DNA from: Rhynchospora pubera
Taxonomy: Eukaryota > Streptophyta > Magnoliopsida > Poales > Cyperaceae
DNA: 64,000 nucleotides
Direction of reading: 5' to 3'
Assembly (NCBI GenBank): GCA_028095005.1
Contig: CM051461.1
Span: forward strand, 40,535,968-40,599,967
Shown: positions 36,590-48,960 of the stretch, piece after piece
Layout of the letters: each line of letters starts with the position of its first letter
Position numbering within the stretch: position 1 is the stretch's first letter
Notes under the pieces: model-generated
The model's database searches: none
What the model was told of the DNA's origin: nothing
The model's input: the letters and a program-made list of their open reading frames with translations, nothing else
Made by a program: the position numbers and the translations under genes

Positions 36590-38247
36590 ACTAAGAGACC
36601 ATCAACGGAAAGAAATTAATATTTAAATATTTGATCGTTTTCAAAAAAAAAAAAAAAAAATCAATACGGGCATACAGATACAGCTAGCTCTCAAATCCAA
36701 TCGCCGTCGATTTGTTACCTGGGATTTGACTAAACCCTACATAAAACCTCTTTACGCAGCTCTCCATTTTTCCAACTGGAGATGTCCGTTTCCACAGAAT
36801 ATTTCATCACTGCTGGTGAGTAAATTGAGAGGATGTATATTTGACAGGAATGCACGTCTATTAATGGAGATTGTGGAGTCTGAGAAGAGGAATTATCCCT
36901 TTGCAAACTATTTCCAAATCTGTGCAAGGGTTTGGTTTTGGTATGACAATTTAGTGGAACATTATATTTAATTATCTGGATAAAAAAAATTATCCCAAAT
37001 GGCTATTAAGCGTCAAGTAATGTATAAAGTATAATAACTCATGCTTATCTTTGTTATGATATTTGCCTTTTCCCTCTCTTTTTCAGTTTTTCTAGAAGAC
37101 TTTCTTTACAAAATTGTCTCCTTCTCTCCAGTTGGTTAAAGCTTTGTCACTAAAATTATCATTAGGTTATAGATTAATGCGTTATTAAGAAATAAATTTT
37201 ATGTAATTAATACAAATGGAGAGGAAACTGAAGCGGTTTCAACTTTAATTTTTCTTTTGTATAGTATGGAAAGTGTGAATGAATAAAATTATTGACCTTG
37301 AGCACTGTTATAAATTATAAGCATTACCTTAACATACGCTAATTATACATTTTGTGGGTCAATTAATAACGAGCATAACTTGCGCATCAGTGTAAAAAAA
37401 TGTTAAAGGAGATCTGAGCAATGTATGGTAGGTCGGTCGGCGAATGGATCTCAATTTTCAACCTTTTGGGTCCCGGTTTGCAAAAGATTGTTTCAGAATT
37501 CAGATCCAACGGCTGAGGGTAAAAGTAAAACAGGGAAAGGCTGGTGCTGATTGGGACGCCAAACCTAAAGAAAATTTGATGGCAATAATTTCCCATCTGG
37601 CCTGCTCTGCTGGAAAGCAAATTTTCTACTGATTCTCTGTGATTAGTGTAATTTAAGTCATCTGTGTGGCTATGATTAAAAAATATTTCTTGTTAGAGGG
37701 GTCAAAAATTTTGGAGATTTTCTATGATTTGTGTGGTTAAGAATTTTAGTACTGTCATCATCAGTGTAAAATTATGTAGGGAATGTAGGATGTAAATGAA
37801 AACAGTACTTATAAATAAATTATTTGTACTTACGATTGCATTAACTAAACAGACACAGAAAATGATAATTTAGAAATTTTGAGAGATAGGGATTATTCCT
37901 ATCCATTCATTTCAAGTTTTCGTTATTTTAAAATATTTTTTGTCTTTTATGTGCTTGTTATTTCTTAATTCTTATGAATGAAGCATGTAGGTTATTTTTC
38001 AGTTTTTATTTGAAATTTTTATTTGTGTTGTTAAGCTTCCATATCTGATGATAAAATCTGTTAATCTTGTGTTTCTTCAATCAAGATAATAATAATAATA
38101 ATAATCATCATCATTTGTTTCGGATGTGTATCCAATCCATAATCGCCGATTATTTATTTCGCATTCTATATCCTTTGAAGTGCATATAATTTGTTTTGAT
38201 TTTGACATCTGTCTGATATCTACGATTGTACCTACATTCTTATCTGT
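36590..38247. other. Sucrose synthase upstream region, no gene
   Basis: The promoter-side sequence holds a poly(A) run near 36643-36660. The overlapping 60-80 codon frames around 36726-36971 and 37387-37632 show no domain. Nothing else is recognised up to the plastid-derived piece. Confidence 0.45.
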
Positions 38248-38526
38248 TGAATTTAGAAGTGAAGTAGAGAGCAATTTAAAGAAATGACTTTAAAACTTTG
38301 TGTACTGACTCCTAATCGAATTATTTTGGATTCAGAAGTAAAAGAAATCATTTTATCTACAAATAGTGAGCAAATAGGTGTATTACCAAATCACGCTCCT
38401 ATTGTCATAGCTGTTGATATAGGTCTTTTGAGAATACGACTGAACTACCAATGGCTAAGGGTGGCTCTGATGGGCGGTTTTGCTAGAATTGGCAATGATG
38501 AAATCACCATTTTAGGAAATATATAG
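38248..38526 (+). pseudogene. atpE: Plastid-derived atpB 3' end and truncated atpE (NUPT)
   Basis: From 38284 an 80-codon frame matches the N-terminal part of the plastid ATP synthase epsilon subunit: LCVLTPNRI, EVKEIILSTNS, IGVLPNHAP, ALMGGFARIGN. It stops after ITILGNI, whereas the intact protein is about 130 residues. The C-terminal helical hairpin is missing. Just upstream, ESNLKK followed by a TGA that overlaps the atpE ATG reproduces the plastid atpB-atpE overlap. The atpB frame is broken by a GAAGT duplication at about 38257-38266. Only about 275 bp is plastid-like. The piece lacks plastid and nuclear transit signals and is almost certainly a non-functional nuclear insertion. Confidence 0.9.
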
Positions 38527-39103
38527 ATATAAATATGATCTTAGCATTATCTGTTACAAATTTGCCCCGTTGACATCTCTAATGGACCGAGTCATTATTT
38601 TTTTTCTTTCCCATATGTAAATATGTAATGAGATTTGAGCAAGCATTCATCGGTAGCAAAGCACAAATAGTCATTTTGTTTTGTTTCTGCTTTTTTTTTT
38701 AAATGTAAATATCAAATGCTCATTTCATTTAGAAGCCTTCCTTTTCTTTTTTTTTTTCTTTTTTTTGATAAACACCCATAGGCGAAGCCTTCCTTCGATG
38801 ATTGCTTAAACTCTTGCAGTTTCAAAATTCAGCACATTTTTATTTGATAGACATGCTTGACCAATGTACGATGACGAATTGTATGTTTTTTTCCCCCTCT
38901 TGCGAAAGAAGACATTGTGCTTGACATCTTTCAATATCATTTATTTTGTTTAACTGGGTTAAATAATTTTCTAACCAAACATTAATAGTGTAAAAAAAAT
39001 ATATAGAGACGTTGATCTACAAATTAGTTGAGTTTTTGATAATTTAATAGAACTTGAGTTATTATTTATTGATTTAATATAAGTTGTTTATCTCTACTAA
39101 TGC
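38527..39103. other. Intergenic DNA without a supported gene
   Basis: AT-rich with several T runs. The plastid sequence does not continue here. Confidence 0.45.
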
Positions 39104-39378
39104 ATCAATCCAAATATCCGTCCAATTTTGACTTCAAAGAGGTATTAAATTGTTTACTACATGCAATATGGACCACAGATTTTTATGATCTGATCAAATC
39201 AAATCAGTGGTCTGAATTTAATAATCTATACTACTTATAAAAGAATCAATCCAAAGATCTATCCAATTTTGAGTTCAAAGGCGTATTAAACTGTTTATTG
39301 TCACATGCAATATGGACCATGGATTTTTATGATCTGATCAAATCAGCGATCTGAATTTAATAATCTATACTACTTATG
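39104..39378. repeat. Two-copy tandem repeat, ~135-141 bp unit
   Basis: Copies 39104-39244 and 39245-39378 both run ATCAATCCAAA, TATCCAATTTTGA (or TCC), ATGCAATATGGACCA, GATTTTTATGATCTGATCAA and AATAATCTATACTACTTAT. The copies differ by a few substitutions and a 7-bp AATCAAA expansion. Confidence 0.85.
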
Positions 39379-39404
39379 ATTTGACTGCCTTTTGTGCAAC
39401 TGAA

Positions 39405-39610
39405 AAAGAATAATTTACAAATTTTTCGGATTTTTACAAACTGTTGTTTTTGAATGGTTTAGAACTAATTAGATTAACGATTTTTTAAAATTTCAAAAAA
39501 ATACTTAAAAATTTTGAAAAAATATAAAATTTGGTACGCGGAGATCGTATTGGACTGTTTGAATCGTTTATTTTGAATCAGATGTAAAAGTTTTGAGCCT
39601 GATTCGCAAA
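39405..39610. mobile_element. Decayed foldback-family copy
   Basis: Contains GAATGGTTTAGAACTAATTA, GATTAACGATTTTTTAAAAT and AAAATTTTGAAAAAATATAA in the order found in element B (20455-20830), then GGAGATCGTATTGGAC. The left arm is largely lost, so it is a truncated copy. Confidence 0.65.
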
Positions 39611-41538
39611 CCCTCTCGACCCACCACATCAAAACTATATATATAGTTCAGCCAGAAATATTATTGCTGATTAAAATTTAATCACTATCCCATTAGTTGT
39701 TCTTAGACTCTACTACAATTCTACAAACGCGTTGCCGGCGATATGCGCACTGACACTGCGTGTGGCAAATATAGCAAGTGGGGTTTTCAGGCAAAAGCAG
39801 TGACAAATATCAACTGCAATAGTGAATCTTTGATCTATTTCTATTTGTATTTACTTTATCTACATTTATCTGTTTCTATAAAGAAAACGCGAGATTCAAT
39901 AGTGCCATGTTTTTGTTAAAAGGGTATCGTATACCATTCGCGCAAGATATTTGCATCATCCAAAGATAGTTATGCTGCTATGTTGTGAGTTTCAGGTCTG
40001 TAGTGATAGTATTAACCTGGTCCTTGTTATGTGCATTATATGTTAATCTTGATATAATTGATCTCATTATGTTAGCCAAAATCATTTGGTTTTGAGATAG
40101 CTGCGAGACTGGTACTGGTTAGTTAGTGGTATGAGTGCTGATGCTAGTTGTTGGGTATGATGCAGGTCATTGCGCATCACTGTTATTTGGTTTCTCAAAA
40201 CTGGTAAAATGACTCTGTGATTAGTTTGATTACTGGTATACAATCTCTTGGTTTGTACTGGTGCCAAACCAAAAGTGTTACTGAAGTGGAACTGTCAAAT
40301 ATTATGTCATGCGTTTGATATCTCTTTGAATCCCTTTTTCATAACCGAAACATGCTTATGTACATTAAAAGTGTTATTTCATATATATGGCTGATTTTTC
40401 CTCTTAATCTGCATGATGTTCAACTTATTCACGCCTAATTTGGTCAAGGACCGAGCACACACCTAATCTGTCCATACACTTCAAAATGCAGTTTCACGTT
40501 TCAAGTATTGTGTTATTTTCATGTGTCTTTTTTTTTATAAGCATAAATCCTGAGGTTAGCGTGGCATTTTTTTACATATCAAATAATATGTAATATAACA
40601 GCATATCAGAGATATATTCTGTAAGAAAGGAAATTGAGGGGGCCGCGTTTGCAAATAACCTTTTAAAATAAGAAAAACACAAACGGATATCATCTTTCAT
40701 CTTCGCTGTTAAAAAGATGGAACTTTATCCTACTCGAAATCCTTATGTAAATAACCCTTTTTAAGTACACAAGTGCTATGCAGGAATAAGAAATTATGCA
40801 AAAAAGACAAAAGAATATGTAAAATGGCCCAAAAAATACACCAATTATTACACAAAAAAAGAAATAAAATGCACATATACCCAAATTGATGATTTATTTA
40901 TACATACCAAATAGATGCACGTTGTTGTCTTATATATAAAAAGAAATTAAACTGATAATTAATATATCACTATTATAAAAGAAATTAATATAAGGATAAA
41001 GACTGTAGGAAAAGGTAAGCAAGCATTACAGAAACTATTGCAGATGGCTTTTCAATTCTATTTTTACAGAAAAGCACACAACCTTGTATTCTATTCATAA
41101 TCGTCAAATCAAATTTAATCATAAAATCAAGCTCAACATGCAAATATGAATTCCTTTTGTACTTAATGAACACTGAAACTAACTGGTATCAATCCACATA
41201 TTCACCACAAGACCCTCAATATTAATTTATTTGCACATTGTTTTAAAGAAAACCTACAGTAAGAAGGATACATTAGAAAGCTAATCATGCTTCTACAATC
41301 AATCTCCTATTATGTTAGTTTTTCCATTTAATTCATAGATATTTTGTATTTTATGTGCGGGGTTTGAAGTTGTTATGGTTGACTTTAATCCCAATTCTTT
41401 CTTATACTTAAGACTCCAACAAAGTTAACAGAGTGCATTCAAAAAGAAAAGAAGGAAATGAGAAGAACAGATTACATTCTACAGTATCTTCTTCTGCAAG
41501 TTAATATATATATTACAAAAATATACAAAAAATTCTGT
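39611..41538. other. Intergenic DNA without a supported gene
   Basis: No domain or element boundary recognised; the part nearest 41538 is the 3' flank of the receptor kinase gene. Confidence 0.45.
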
Positions 41539-44500
41539 TTAGAGAAGCAGAAATTCCCTGACTTCCTCAAGTTGTCTTACAACATCCTTTATCTTTATTC
41601 GTTCTCTTGGTCGTACCTTTGCACAAGAAAGGCCAGTCTTGAGAATCAATTGTAGGCATTTCTCTAACATCTCACCCAAGTCGAGTGATTCTTTTGAAAG
41701 AAATGATGCATCGACAATCTGAGTGGCCTTGGATCCATTCGACAGTTGGTTCTCTACAAACATCTGAAGAGTAAGGCCGTCCTTAAACATGGTGTCAGTT
41801 GGCCGTTTTCCAATGAACAACTCTATTAGCAGTACTCCATAGCTGTATACATCACCTTGCGGCGAGGCATGGTTGCCCACACCGTACTCTGTAATTAACA
41901 AAAAGATTATAAAATCATTAATGTTTGCAGCCAGGTTAATTTAGACAGAGGACATGTGCAGTCAGGTGGAATGAGGAAACTCTACTTTCAACACAATTAA
42001 ACAATTACAAAAACGTATATCAACATGTATAGCTGGTTGCGGTGAAAAAAATTGACAGAGAGCATGAGAGAGACATAAGGACCTGGAGGAACATATCCGA
42101 TGGATCCCATAGCAGCAACTGAAGTAGAAGGAGCTCTGTACCCCTTCCCATTTATCTTTTGAAGGAATCTTACAAGGCCGAAATCTGCGATGTGAGCAGT
42201 CATGTTTTCATCAAGAAGCACATTACTTGGCTTCAGATCACAATGCACGACTGGAGTTGCACAAAGATTGTGCAGGTAGTTGAGCCCTGTTGCCACATCG
42301 ACTGCTATATTCACTCTTTCAGCAAGAGTCAGGCTCCTAGACCCGACTTTCTGATCCACTTTTGGATGCACCCACATATCAAGGTTTCCATTGGGCATGA
42401 ACTCAAACACCATAGCCTTGAATTCTCTCCCAGAATTGTCGACACTAGAGCATACTGTCAGTATCTTGAGTAGATTGCGGTGTCGGATGTTTCTCAGGGC
42501 TTCACACTCTGCCATAAAACTCTTGGAAGCTCCCTGCTGCTGAAGATCAAGCACCTTCACTGCAATAAGCTCGCCACTGCCTAAATTCCCTTTAAATACG
42601 GATCCATAGGTCCCCACACCAATCAGATTGTCAAATGAGAAGTCATCTGTCGCCTTCGCCAATTCTGCATAAGAAAGATTCAAAAACTGACCCTCTAATG
42701 GATCCCTGAATGAGTTCCTTTTGCTCGTCAAGTTCCTCTTAGAGATGCAGGCAATGTACAAGCCAGGTACCAAGATTATTAAGAGGATTCCACAAACAAC
42801 AGGGACAACTATTAGCACCACCAGGTGCTTTTTCTTCTTTGGTGCTTCCTCTGGGCAAGCAGGGAGATCCAAGCTTGATATTCCCCCGCAAACTTGGTTG
42901 TTTCCGACCACTGAAACCGCAGTGCGGTTTGCAAAGATACCAGATGTTGGGACTTTGCCGATGAGAGCATTGAAAGAAAGGTCTACGTGTTCCAAGTAGG
43001 GGAAATCAGCTAGATAATCAGGGAAGTCACCCAATAGGTTGTTATGGGAGAGATCGAGATCCTTTAAGCCTCTTAGATTTTTGAAAGAAACGGGAATCGA
43101 TCCATTGAACAAGTTGTTGCTCATAGCAAGGTTCTCCAATACGAGACACTGACCAAGGCTGTCAGGGATTCGATCCGATAGCTTATTGTAAGAAAGATCG
43201 AGATAACTAAGGCTCTGAAGTCGAGCTACCTCAGGTGGCAATGGCCCACTTAACAAGTTATGGGACAAGCTGAGGTAATATGACAGAGAAGAGAGACTGA
43301 GCAGCTCCTTAGGAATGGTTCCGCTCAGGCGATTGTGGGAAAGGTCCAAGATAATTAAATTCTGGCATTTACCAATGCTAGAAGGTATCTCGCCCTGCAA
43401 TTGATTGTGATCAAGGTAACACTCATTCAACCTTGTAAGGTTTCCAATCGAAGACGGTATGCCTCCTGACAATTGATTGCCAAACAAGATGAGAGCCCCC
43501 AAATTGCTAAGTTGGCCAATAGAGTTAGGAATTTTGCCACTAAATCGGTTGCCTTTGAGGCCCAGAGTGTTCAGATTCACCAGATTTGCAATCTCTAGAG
43601 GAATTTCTCCGGTTAGTTGGTTATCCCACAAGCTCAGCCAACTAAGCTCTGTCGAAAGATTCCCCACTGAACTGGGTAAGTTTCCGGTGAGATTGTTCGT
43701 GTCTAAACTCAGGTGATCTAGCAGGCTGCAGTTGGCAAGAGATTGGATGAAGTCCCAATCACTTGCTTCCCTGGCTTCGAGTTGGTTATGTTCGAGAGCA
43801 AGCCAAGTCAAGTTCTTCAGCATACCAAAATTTGAAGGGATTTTGCCAGAGAAGTGATTCTGAGACAGGTCGATCTCTTCGAGACGAGAGGCATTGGCCA
43901 GAGAATTAGGAACAAGGCCCGACAGCTGGTTGTTATACATGCTGAGCACGCGAAGGTTCGGGAGAGAGGCACCGATGTCAGAGGGAAGTTCTCCTGAGAG
44001 TAGGTTGCCGTACAAAACAAGGTCATTTAGAGCAGATAAGTTGTAGATGGAAGATGGGATAGGGCCTGTGAGCATATTATTGGATACTTTGAAGAAGACG
44101 AGGCTGATGAGATTGCCGAGGTGCGGTGGAAGCTCTCCTCGGAGGTTGTTCTTGCTGAGATCGAGGGTGGACAGGCGTGACAAATTTCCGAGAGATGAGG
44201 GGATGGCACCCTCGAGAGAATTGCTCGAGAGCTGGAGCCTGATAAGAGAGGTGAAACTGCCTAGCTGCGGGGGTATTTGACCGGTGAGATTGTTTGAGGA
44301 CAGGTCAAGAGAAGTGAGGGATGGGGGAATGGAAATGGGAATAGGAATGGTACCGGTGAGGCTGTTTTTGGAGAGGTTGAGGTACGTGAGGTTGTTTGAG
44401 GACAGCAGCTGCGTGGGCAGGGTGCCTTGGAGGGAGTTAGAGGAGAGGTCAAGAAGAGCGAGGGAGGGGATGGCGGGTATATGACCGGTGAGCATGTTGC

Positions 44501-44819
44501 CGGAGAGGCGCAGGGTGGCGAGGTGCGTGAGGTTTGCCAAAGAAGGAGAGAGGGTGCCGGCGAGGCTCAAGTGCTCGAGGACGAGGCCGGAGACTCTGGA
44601 GGTGTTTGTGCTGCAGGTGACCCCGGCCCATTGGCAGAGTGGAATGCTGGTGTTCCAGGAGGTGAGGAAGCCGGAAGGGTCGCTGCTGATGGCGGCCTTG
44701 AAAGAGAGCAGCACGGACTGGTCATTATCCACCTGGGACTGGGATTGGGAGCAGATCAGCTGTAGCTGATGCAGGAATAATAATATGACGACTAGATGAG
44801 ACGCTGGTGGTCGCTCCAT
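41539..44819 (-). CDS. LRR receptor-like kinase, subfamily XII (Xa21/EFR/FLS2 type)
   Basis: Two exons, 42083-44819 and 41539-41888, joined in phase 1 across a 194-bp intron, give 1028 residues. A signal peptide follows Met1 (MERPP, hydrophobic HLVVILLFLHQLQL). Next come the LRR N-cap (VLLSFKAAI, CQWAGVTC), about 22 leucine-rich repeats to residue 640 or so, a transmembrane helix near 664-690 (VVLIVVPVVCGILLIILV) and a Ser/Thr kinase from about 729. The glycine loop is GVGTYGSVFKG and the lysine motif IAVKVL. The catalytic loop reads HCDLKPSN near residue 858, so it is a non-RD kinase, with ADFG after it. One intron in the kinase activation-segment region (GYVPP|EYG) is typical of subfamily XII. 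Such receptors sit in the plasma membrane and often detect microbial patterns. The ligand is unknown. The frame extends to 44897, but the signal peptide supports 44819. Confidence 0.93.
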
Positions 44820-46224
44820 CTTAATTAATTCATTCATTCGATCGCTGGCTCCTCGGTCAGTCACTCCTCCCTCTGAAAGTAGCAACCAAGGAGGCAACTT
44901 GCTAAGGAATGAAGAGGGAAGCAGCTTTAAGCAAGTCGACAGTCAACGACTCAACATTCAACAACGCAGAAAATTCCCCTTCGTATGAACACTATAAGTC
45001 AACAGTCAAAGACTACTCTTCTCTCTTCCCACAGCTACTTCATATTTAATTTTCTCACAATAATTAATGATACCTGATTCTTGTCCCCCCACCCTCAAAG
45101 AACCACTTATTTCATCATAAATTTCTCAACCACGGTTATTAATACAACGCTTTTACATTTTAAATCACTCAGTAACTTTTCAACGGATAAATTTGTTGTT
45201 AAAGCTGTAAGTTGTCAAATTCTAAATTCATATTCATAAATATATACATGAAAAAAAAAGGTGCTTTCCCACTTTTGATATTTCATTGACAATCTAACAA
45301 TAAAGAAAAAATGGAAGGTGAAGTTCCGATGTTTTCTCATTAGACAATTCGTATATATCGAACTTACGTGCACGATGATCGAAATAAAAGTATATTATTA
45401 TCTCAATATTTGGTTGAAGTATACGAATAACAATTAAATATTTTTTTTGTTCAGAAACTCAAACTTTATCTCATACATATTCTAAATAGATTGTTGGAAT
45501 TTATGAGAACTTGAAGTGATGAATATACTGTTATATCATGACCTCTTTACAAGTAATATATTCAAGCTTTTTGCAGGTAGAACAATTTTTAAGGTCAACC
45601 GGTTCCTAATTCTTCTTATCCTCTTATCCTCGACACTCCCGTTATTTAGAATTACTAGCAGCAATGCCCACCCAATATGTAGGCGAACTTTAATATATGA
45701 TATGTGAAAAGAAAGATCTTATTTGACAAAAAAATATTGTCCATTTTCAATATTTAAGGTTAACATTGTATTCATCGATACTAAAGGTAATAGTGGTATT
45801 CACTGATTTTAAACAAATAGAATTGGTAAAAGTAGACAAGTTAACGGTCCAAAAAAATATATTACTCGATGAAAAAATAATTCACTCTAGCCCCTATATT
45901 TCCTTTTAACTTTGTGTTAAGTCCATAAATTCATACCTGAACCCAGAAACCCGTACCAGTAACTGGTACACCACCTGAGCCCGTACCAAAAACACACCCA
46001 AAGCCTATTTGCAACCCTCATTCTCTGTTTAACACAAGTATACACATTAAATTTCATTTATGTATTGTTTACTGTCAACCATAGCCTGAAACCGATATAA
46101 AAAAAATGTATGCAGTCTTTAAAATGAAGTCTCAATTTAATTAACATACATATACACTATATGCAACTCAATTGCCATGCATTACTCTCTCCCAACAAAC
46201 GTAAAGCACTCTATAACTTTGTGT
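44820..46224. other. Upstream region of the receptor kinase gene
   Basis: Contains the likely leader and promoter just beyond 44820, including several TCAAC/GTCAAC-type repeats near 44930-45010 that include the W-box core TGAC/GTCA. No coding sequence was found. Confidence 0.4.
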
Positions 46225-46377
46225 TTAGTCCGTAAATTTAAAAGATCCCTCATAGAAATTGACCAGGAAATATTCGCCACATGTTGCAATGCGAAAAGGC
46301 CGTGTTGGCTTAAACGTACAGCTCAGCATCCTTCGTGAGTGGCCATCAAAATCACCAACCGTCGTACCGGTATCCAC
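46225..46377 (-). pseudogene. Fragment of an actin-interacting protein 1 (AIP1) exon
   Basis: Read on the minus strand after an intact TGCAG acceptor, 50 codons give VGDFDGHSRR, LSCTFKPTRPFRI and CGEYFLVNFYEG, then lose similarity and stop at TAA. Plant AIP1 (a WD40 protein that helps cofilin disassemble actin filaments) has this order in its N-terminal propeller. Conserved residues are changed (GED to GEY) and the next blade is absent. No other AIP1 exon is visible nearby. It is therefore an isolated, broken exon copy, either a remnant of a duplicated gene or a captured fragment. Confidence 0.82.
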
Positions 46378-48044
46378 CTGCACCATAAAAGATAATATTT
46401 TTCTATGCTATCCACAATCAAGTAACATAGCAATGTCAAATTCTACCCAATTAAAGCACATTTTAATTGCAATTTAACATGCTTCATGACTGTAATACCG
46501 GTTATTTCTCTGTGCTAATTGTAGGCTGAGGAAAAAAAACACAAGATGGAAAATGTAATAAGCAAGGGAATGGAAATCTAATAATGATAGGAAGAAAAGA
46601 AATCAGTAATAATCCATAATACTTACATCAATACACGAACAAAGGATTTGCCTATGCCATCACTGGAAATTTAAATAGACAATCAAAATAGATGATTAAC
46701 ACATGTATCCCAATTTCTCAATCAAAATAGACAATCAAGCAAAATTTAGCATAAGAACGAAATTAAATTGATGAATCAAACCTAGATTTGAAAAGTTGTC
46801 CAGTACGACCCTTAAGCTTGAATTGGTTACAAGAGAATTTAAACCAGTGAATGAGTGTGTACTCCAGCACTCAAAAATTGTTCTCGAGAGATTCGAAGAG
46901 GCAAAGGTGTTTGTCGGTGAGGTTTGACCTGGAAAGACATGAAGGTGCATTGGAGGGCGGTGCTGGCAGCATTCAGCCGTCTGCCGTCGCCACGACTTGG
47001 TGCAAGAGTTTGCAAGGAGACAATATGATCAAGGCTGAAGCGGAGGAGATGGAGAGATCGAGGGTGAGGTGGTGTTTGGGTTTTTGAGGAGGCGGTGCTA
47101 GGGTTTGCGAGGAGGTCGAGTGGTCGAGAATAGCTTCGAGCAAGACCGTAGCTTTTGTAGAAAGAGGGGCGGAGCATGAGGTGGAGGTATGCGTGATAAT
47201 CTGAAATCAACAAATCGATGTGCGTGATTTCTTAGGGTTAAAGGCCGCTTTTTCTTCACGAATCAGAATGAAAGAGGCGGCGATTTTGTTAGGGTTAGCG
47301 AAGGAGGGGAATGTTGATCTGAGGTCTTTTTCGTAGTGTTAGCGAAGGAGGCGGCGGTTCAGATTTTTTTTCGGAATCGGAATTTCTATAATCGCAACGG
47401 AGTGAGGAGAGGGGAGCGAAGCAATGACTGGATTTGTTTCCATTTGTTTTGTTTCCTTGTTTGAAACTTTTGATGGGAAAGAACAGCGAAGGGGAAGAGA
47501 GGAGAAGGGGCCGAGAGACGGCACGGAGAGACGGGAGCAAAAATAAGTTAAAAAAAAAATAAAACACGACGCAGGATCGAACTGGCGAAGTGCAGCGAAA
47601 GAATTCGCTTAAAATTTATCCCACCGCCTGACCAGTTTCAGATAAATAGCTGTGCTTTTATCTGATTTTTAAATCCAGACCATAAATTTTATTAGATCAA
47701 AAAAATTAATGATCCATATCTGATATTAAAGATATAATACAACCTTTGTCTGATTTTCTTACGACCTTTGTAGGATGCTTTTATAAGTAGTAAAGATAAA
47801 GATAAAGATAAAAATATAGGCAAAATAATGCATATATATTACCGTTTAAGCAATCTCTAATGTTATTATTTTAAAAAAAGAAAAATATTTAATCCTCTCA
47901 TTTACTAGAAAAAGGATGGAAACTTCTTCCTTATCATCCTATGATGAAAATTTTTTAGGGTTAATCAGTTCCTAATTCTTCATATTCCCAACACTCTCCT
48001 TCAGTTAGAATTATATAGGCAAAATAATTCTTGCTTGCTCGGGA
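46378..48044. other. Non-coding DNA upstream of the AIP1 fragment
   Basis: A GC-richer stretch (about 46880-47520) resembles a 5' leader or promoter and contains two GTTAGCGAAGGAGG repeats near 47297 and 47339. Its minus-strand frames (for example 46839-47213) show no domain. A (GATAAA)n tract lies near 47792-47812. Confidence 0.4.
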
Positions 48045-48960
48045 TATTCTCAAAGCATGTGTTTGGATCACTTGAAAATTAAAATTAGGTTTAATTATTC
48101 AGAGTATAAAATATTATTCTTAAAGAGATAATTAGTTTTATGCCATTATGAATTTTTTAATTAGGAAAATGTCATTCTTAAATCGCTAATTAATTTTACG
48201 CCATTATAGAATAGCTAAAATTAGTTCTATCATTCTATGCCACTATTTCTCTAAAAACATACTAAATTCTAAAATTACCATTACCAAATTTGTCATTATT
48301 TTTTCCAATGACCAAATTACCCCTCATGAAAATTAATTATCAATTGGAATGCTGAAAAAAACAGTCGGCATTCATATTTACCAAATTTAATTTGGTAAGA
48401 AGTTTCCTTTCTTGCTCATTTATTTCTAAGAATAATTCTTATCTTATATTGGAACACATGTAGAGTTACTTTAATTATAAACAAAAAAACATCACTATGT
48501 TATTTGTTTCTTTCACATAAAAACTAATAATATATTAGTAATTACAATTTTCAATAATTTGTATTAAGTTGATGAAACTAATTGTTAATGATTTATAATG
48601 ACATAAAACCAATTATATATTTTGTGATGGCATATTACTAATTTTTAAGTTTTATAGTGACGTATTTAAAAGGGTAAAATTGTCAAATAATTGTCCGATG
48701 GCAAAAAACTAATTTCTACAAATTTATAACGGCAAGAAAATAATTTGCAGTTTAATGATGGCATATCCCTAATTTCAAATATTTCCAGTGACATAAATCT
48801 AAATCACCCATTCTTAAATGATCAAAAAGAAGTCTTTTGGAGATTTAGAGCGTTATTTATAAGTGTTCCAAAATATGGAATAAACTTTTATTTCCAATGT
48901 GTTTGGATCATCTTCTTAACCCGAATTAAAATGTTGTTGTAATGATCCAAACATATAAGG
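48045..48960. mobile_element. Possible foldback-type element, ends uncertain
   Basis: GTGTTTGGATCA occurs near 48058 and 48898 and inverted (TGATCCAAACAT) near 48942. Between them TTTATGCCATTAT, TAATTAGG and GTCATTCTTAAAT are answered by imperfect complements such as AGTGACATAAATCTAAAT. This suggests one or two overlapping old palindromic elements, but no clean boundary or target duplication could be fixed. Confidence 0.4.

Noticed and set aside
37387..37632. Overlapping 62- and 77-codon frames on both strands
   Set aside because: No motif, no promoter or splice support; shadowing frames in a slightly GC-richer patch.
44820..44897. 26-residue N-terminal extension of the receptor kinase
   Set aside because: The signal peptide is immediately after the Met at 44819; the extension is polar and unlike the family.
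46839..47213. 124-codon minus-strand frame near the AIP1 fragment
   Set aside because: Low-complexity, no domain, and overlapped by an equally open plus-strand frame, as expected in a GC-richer leader.
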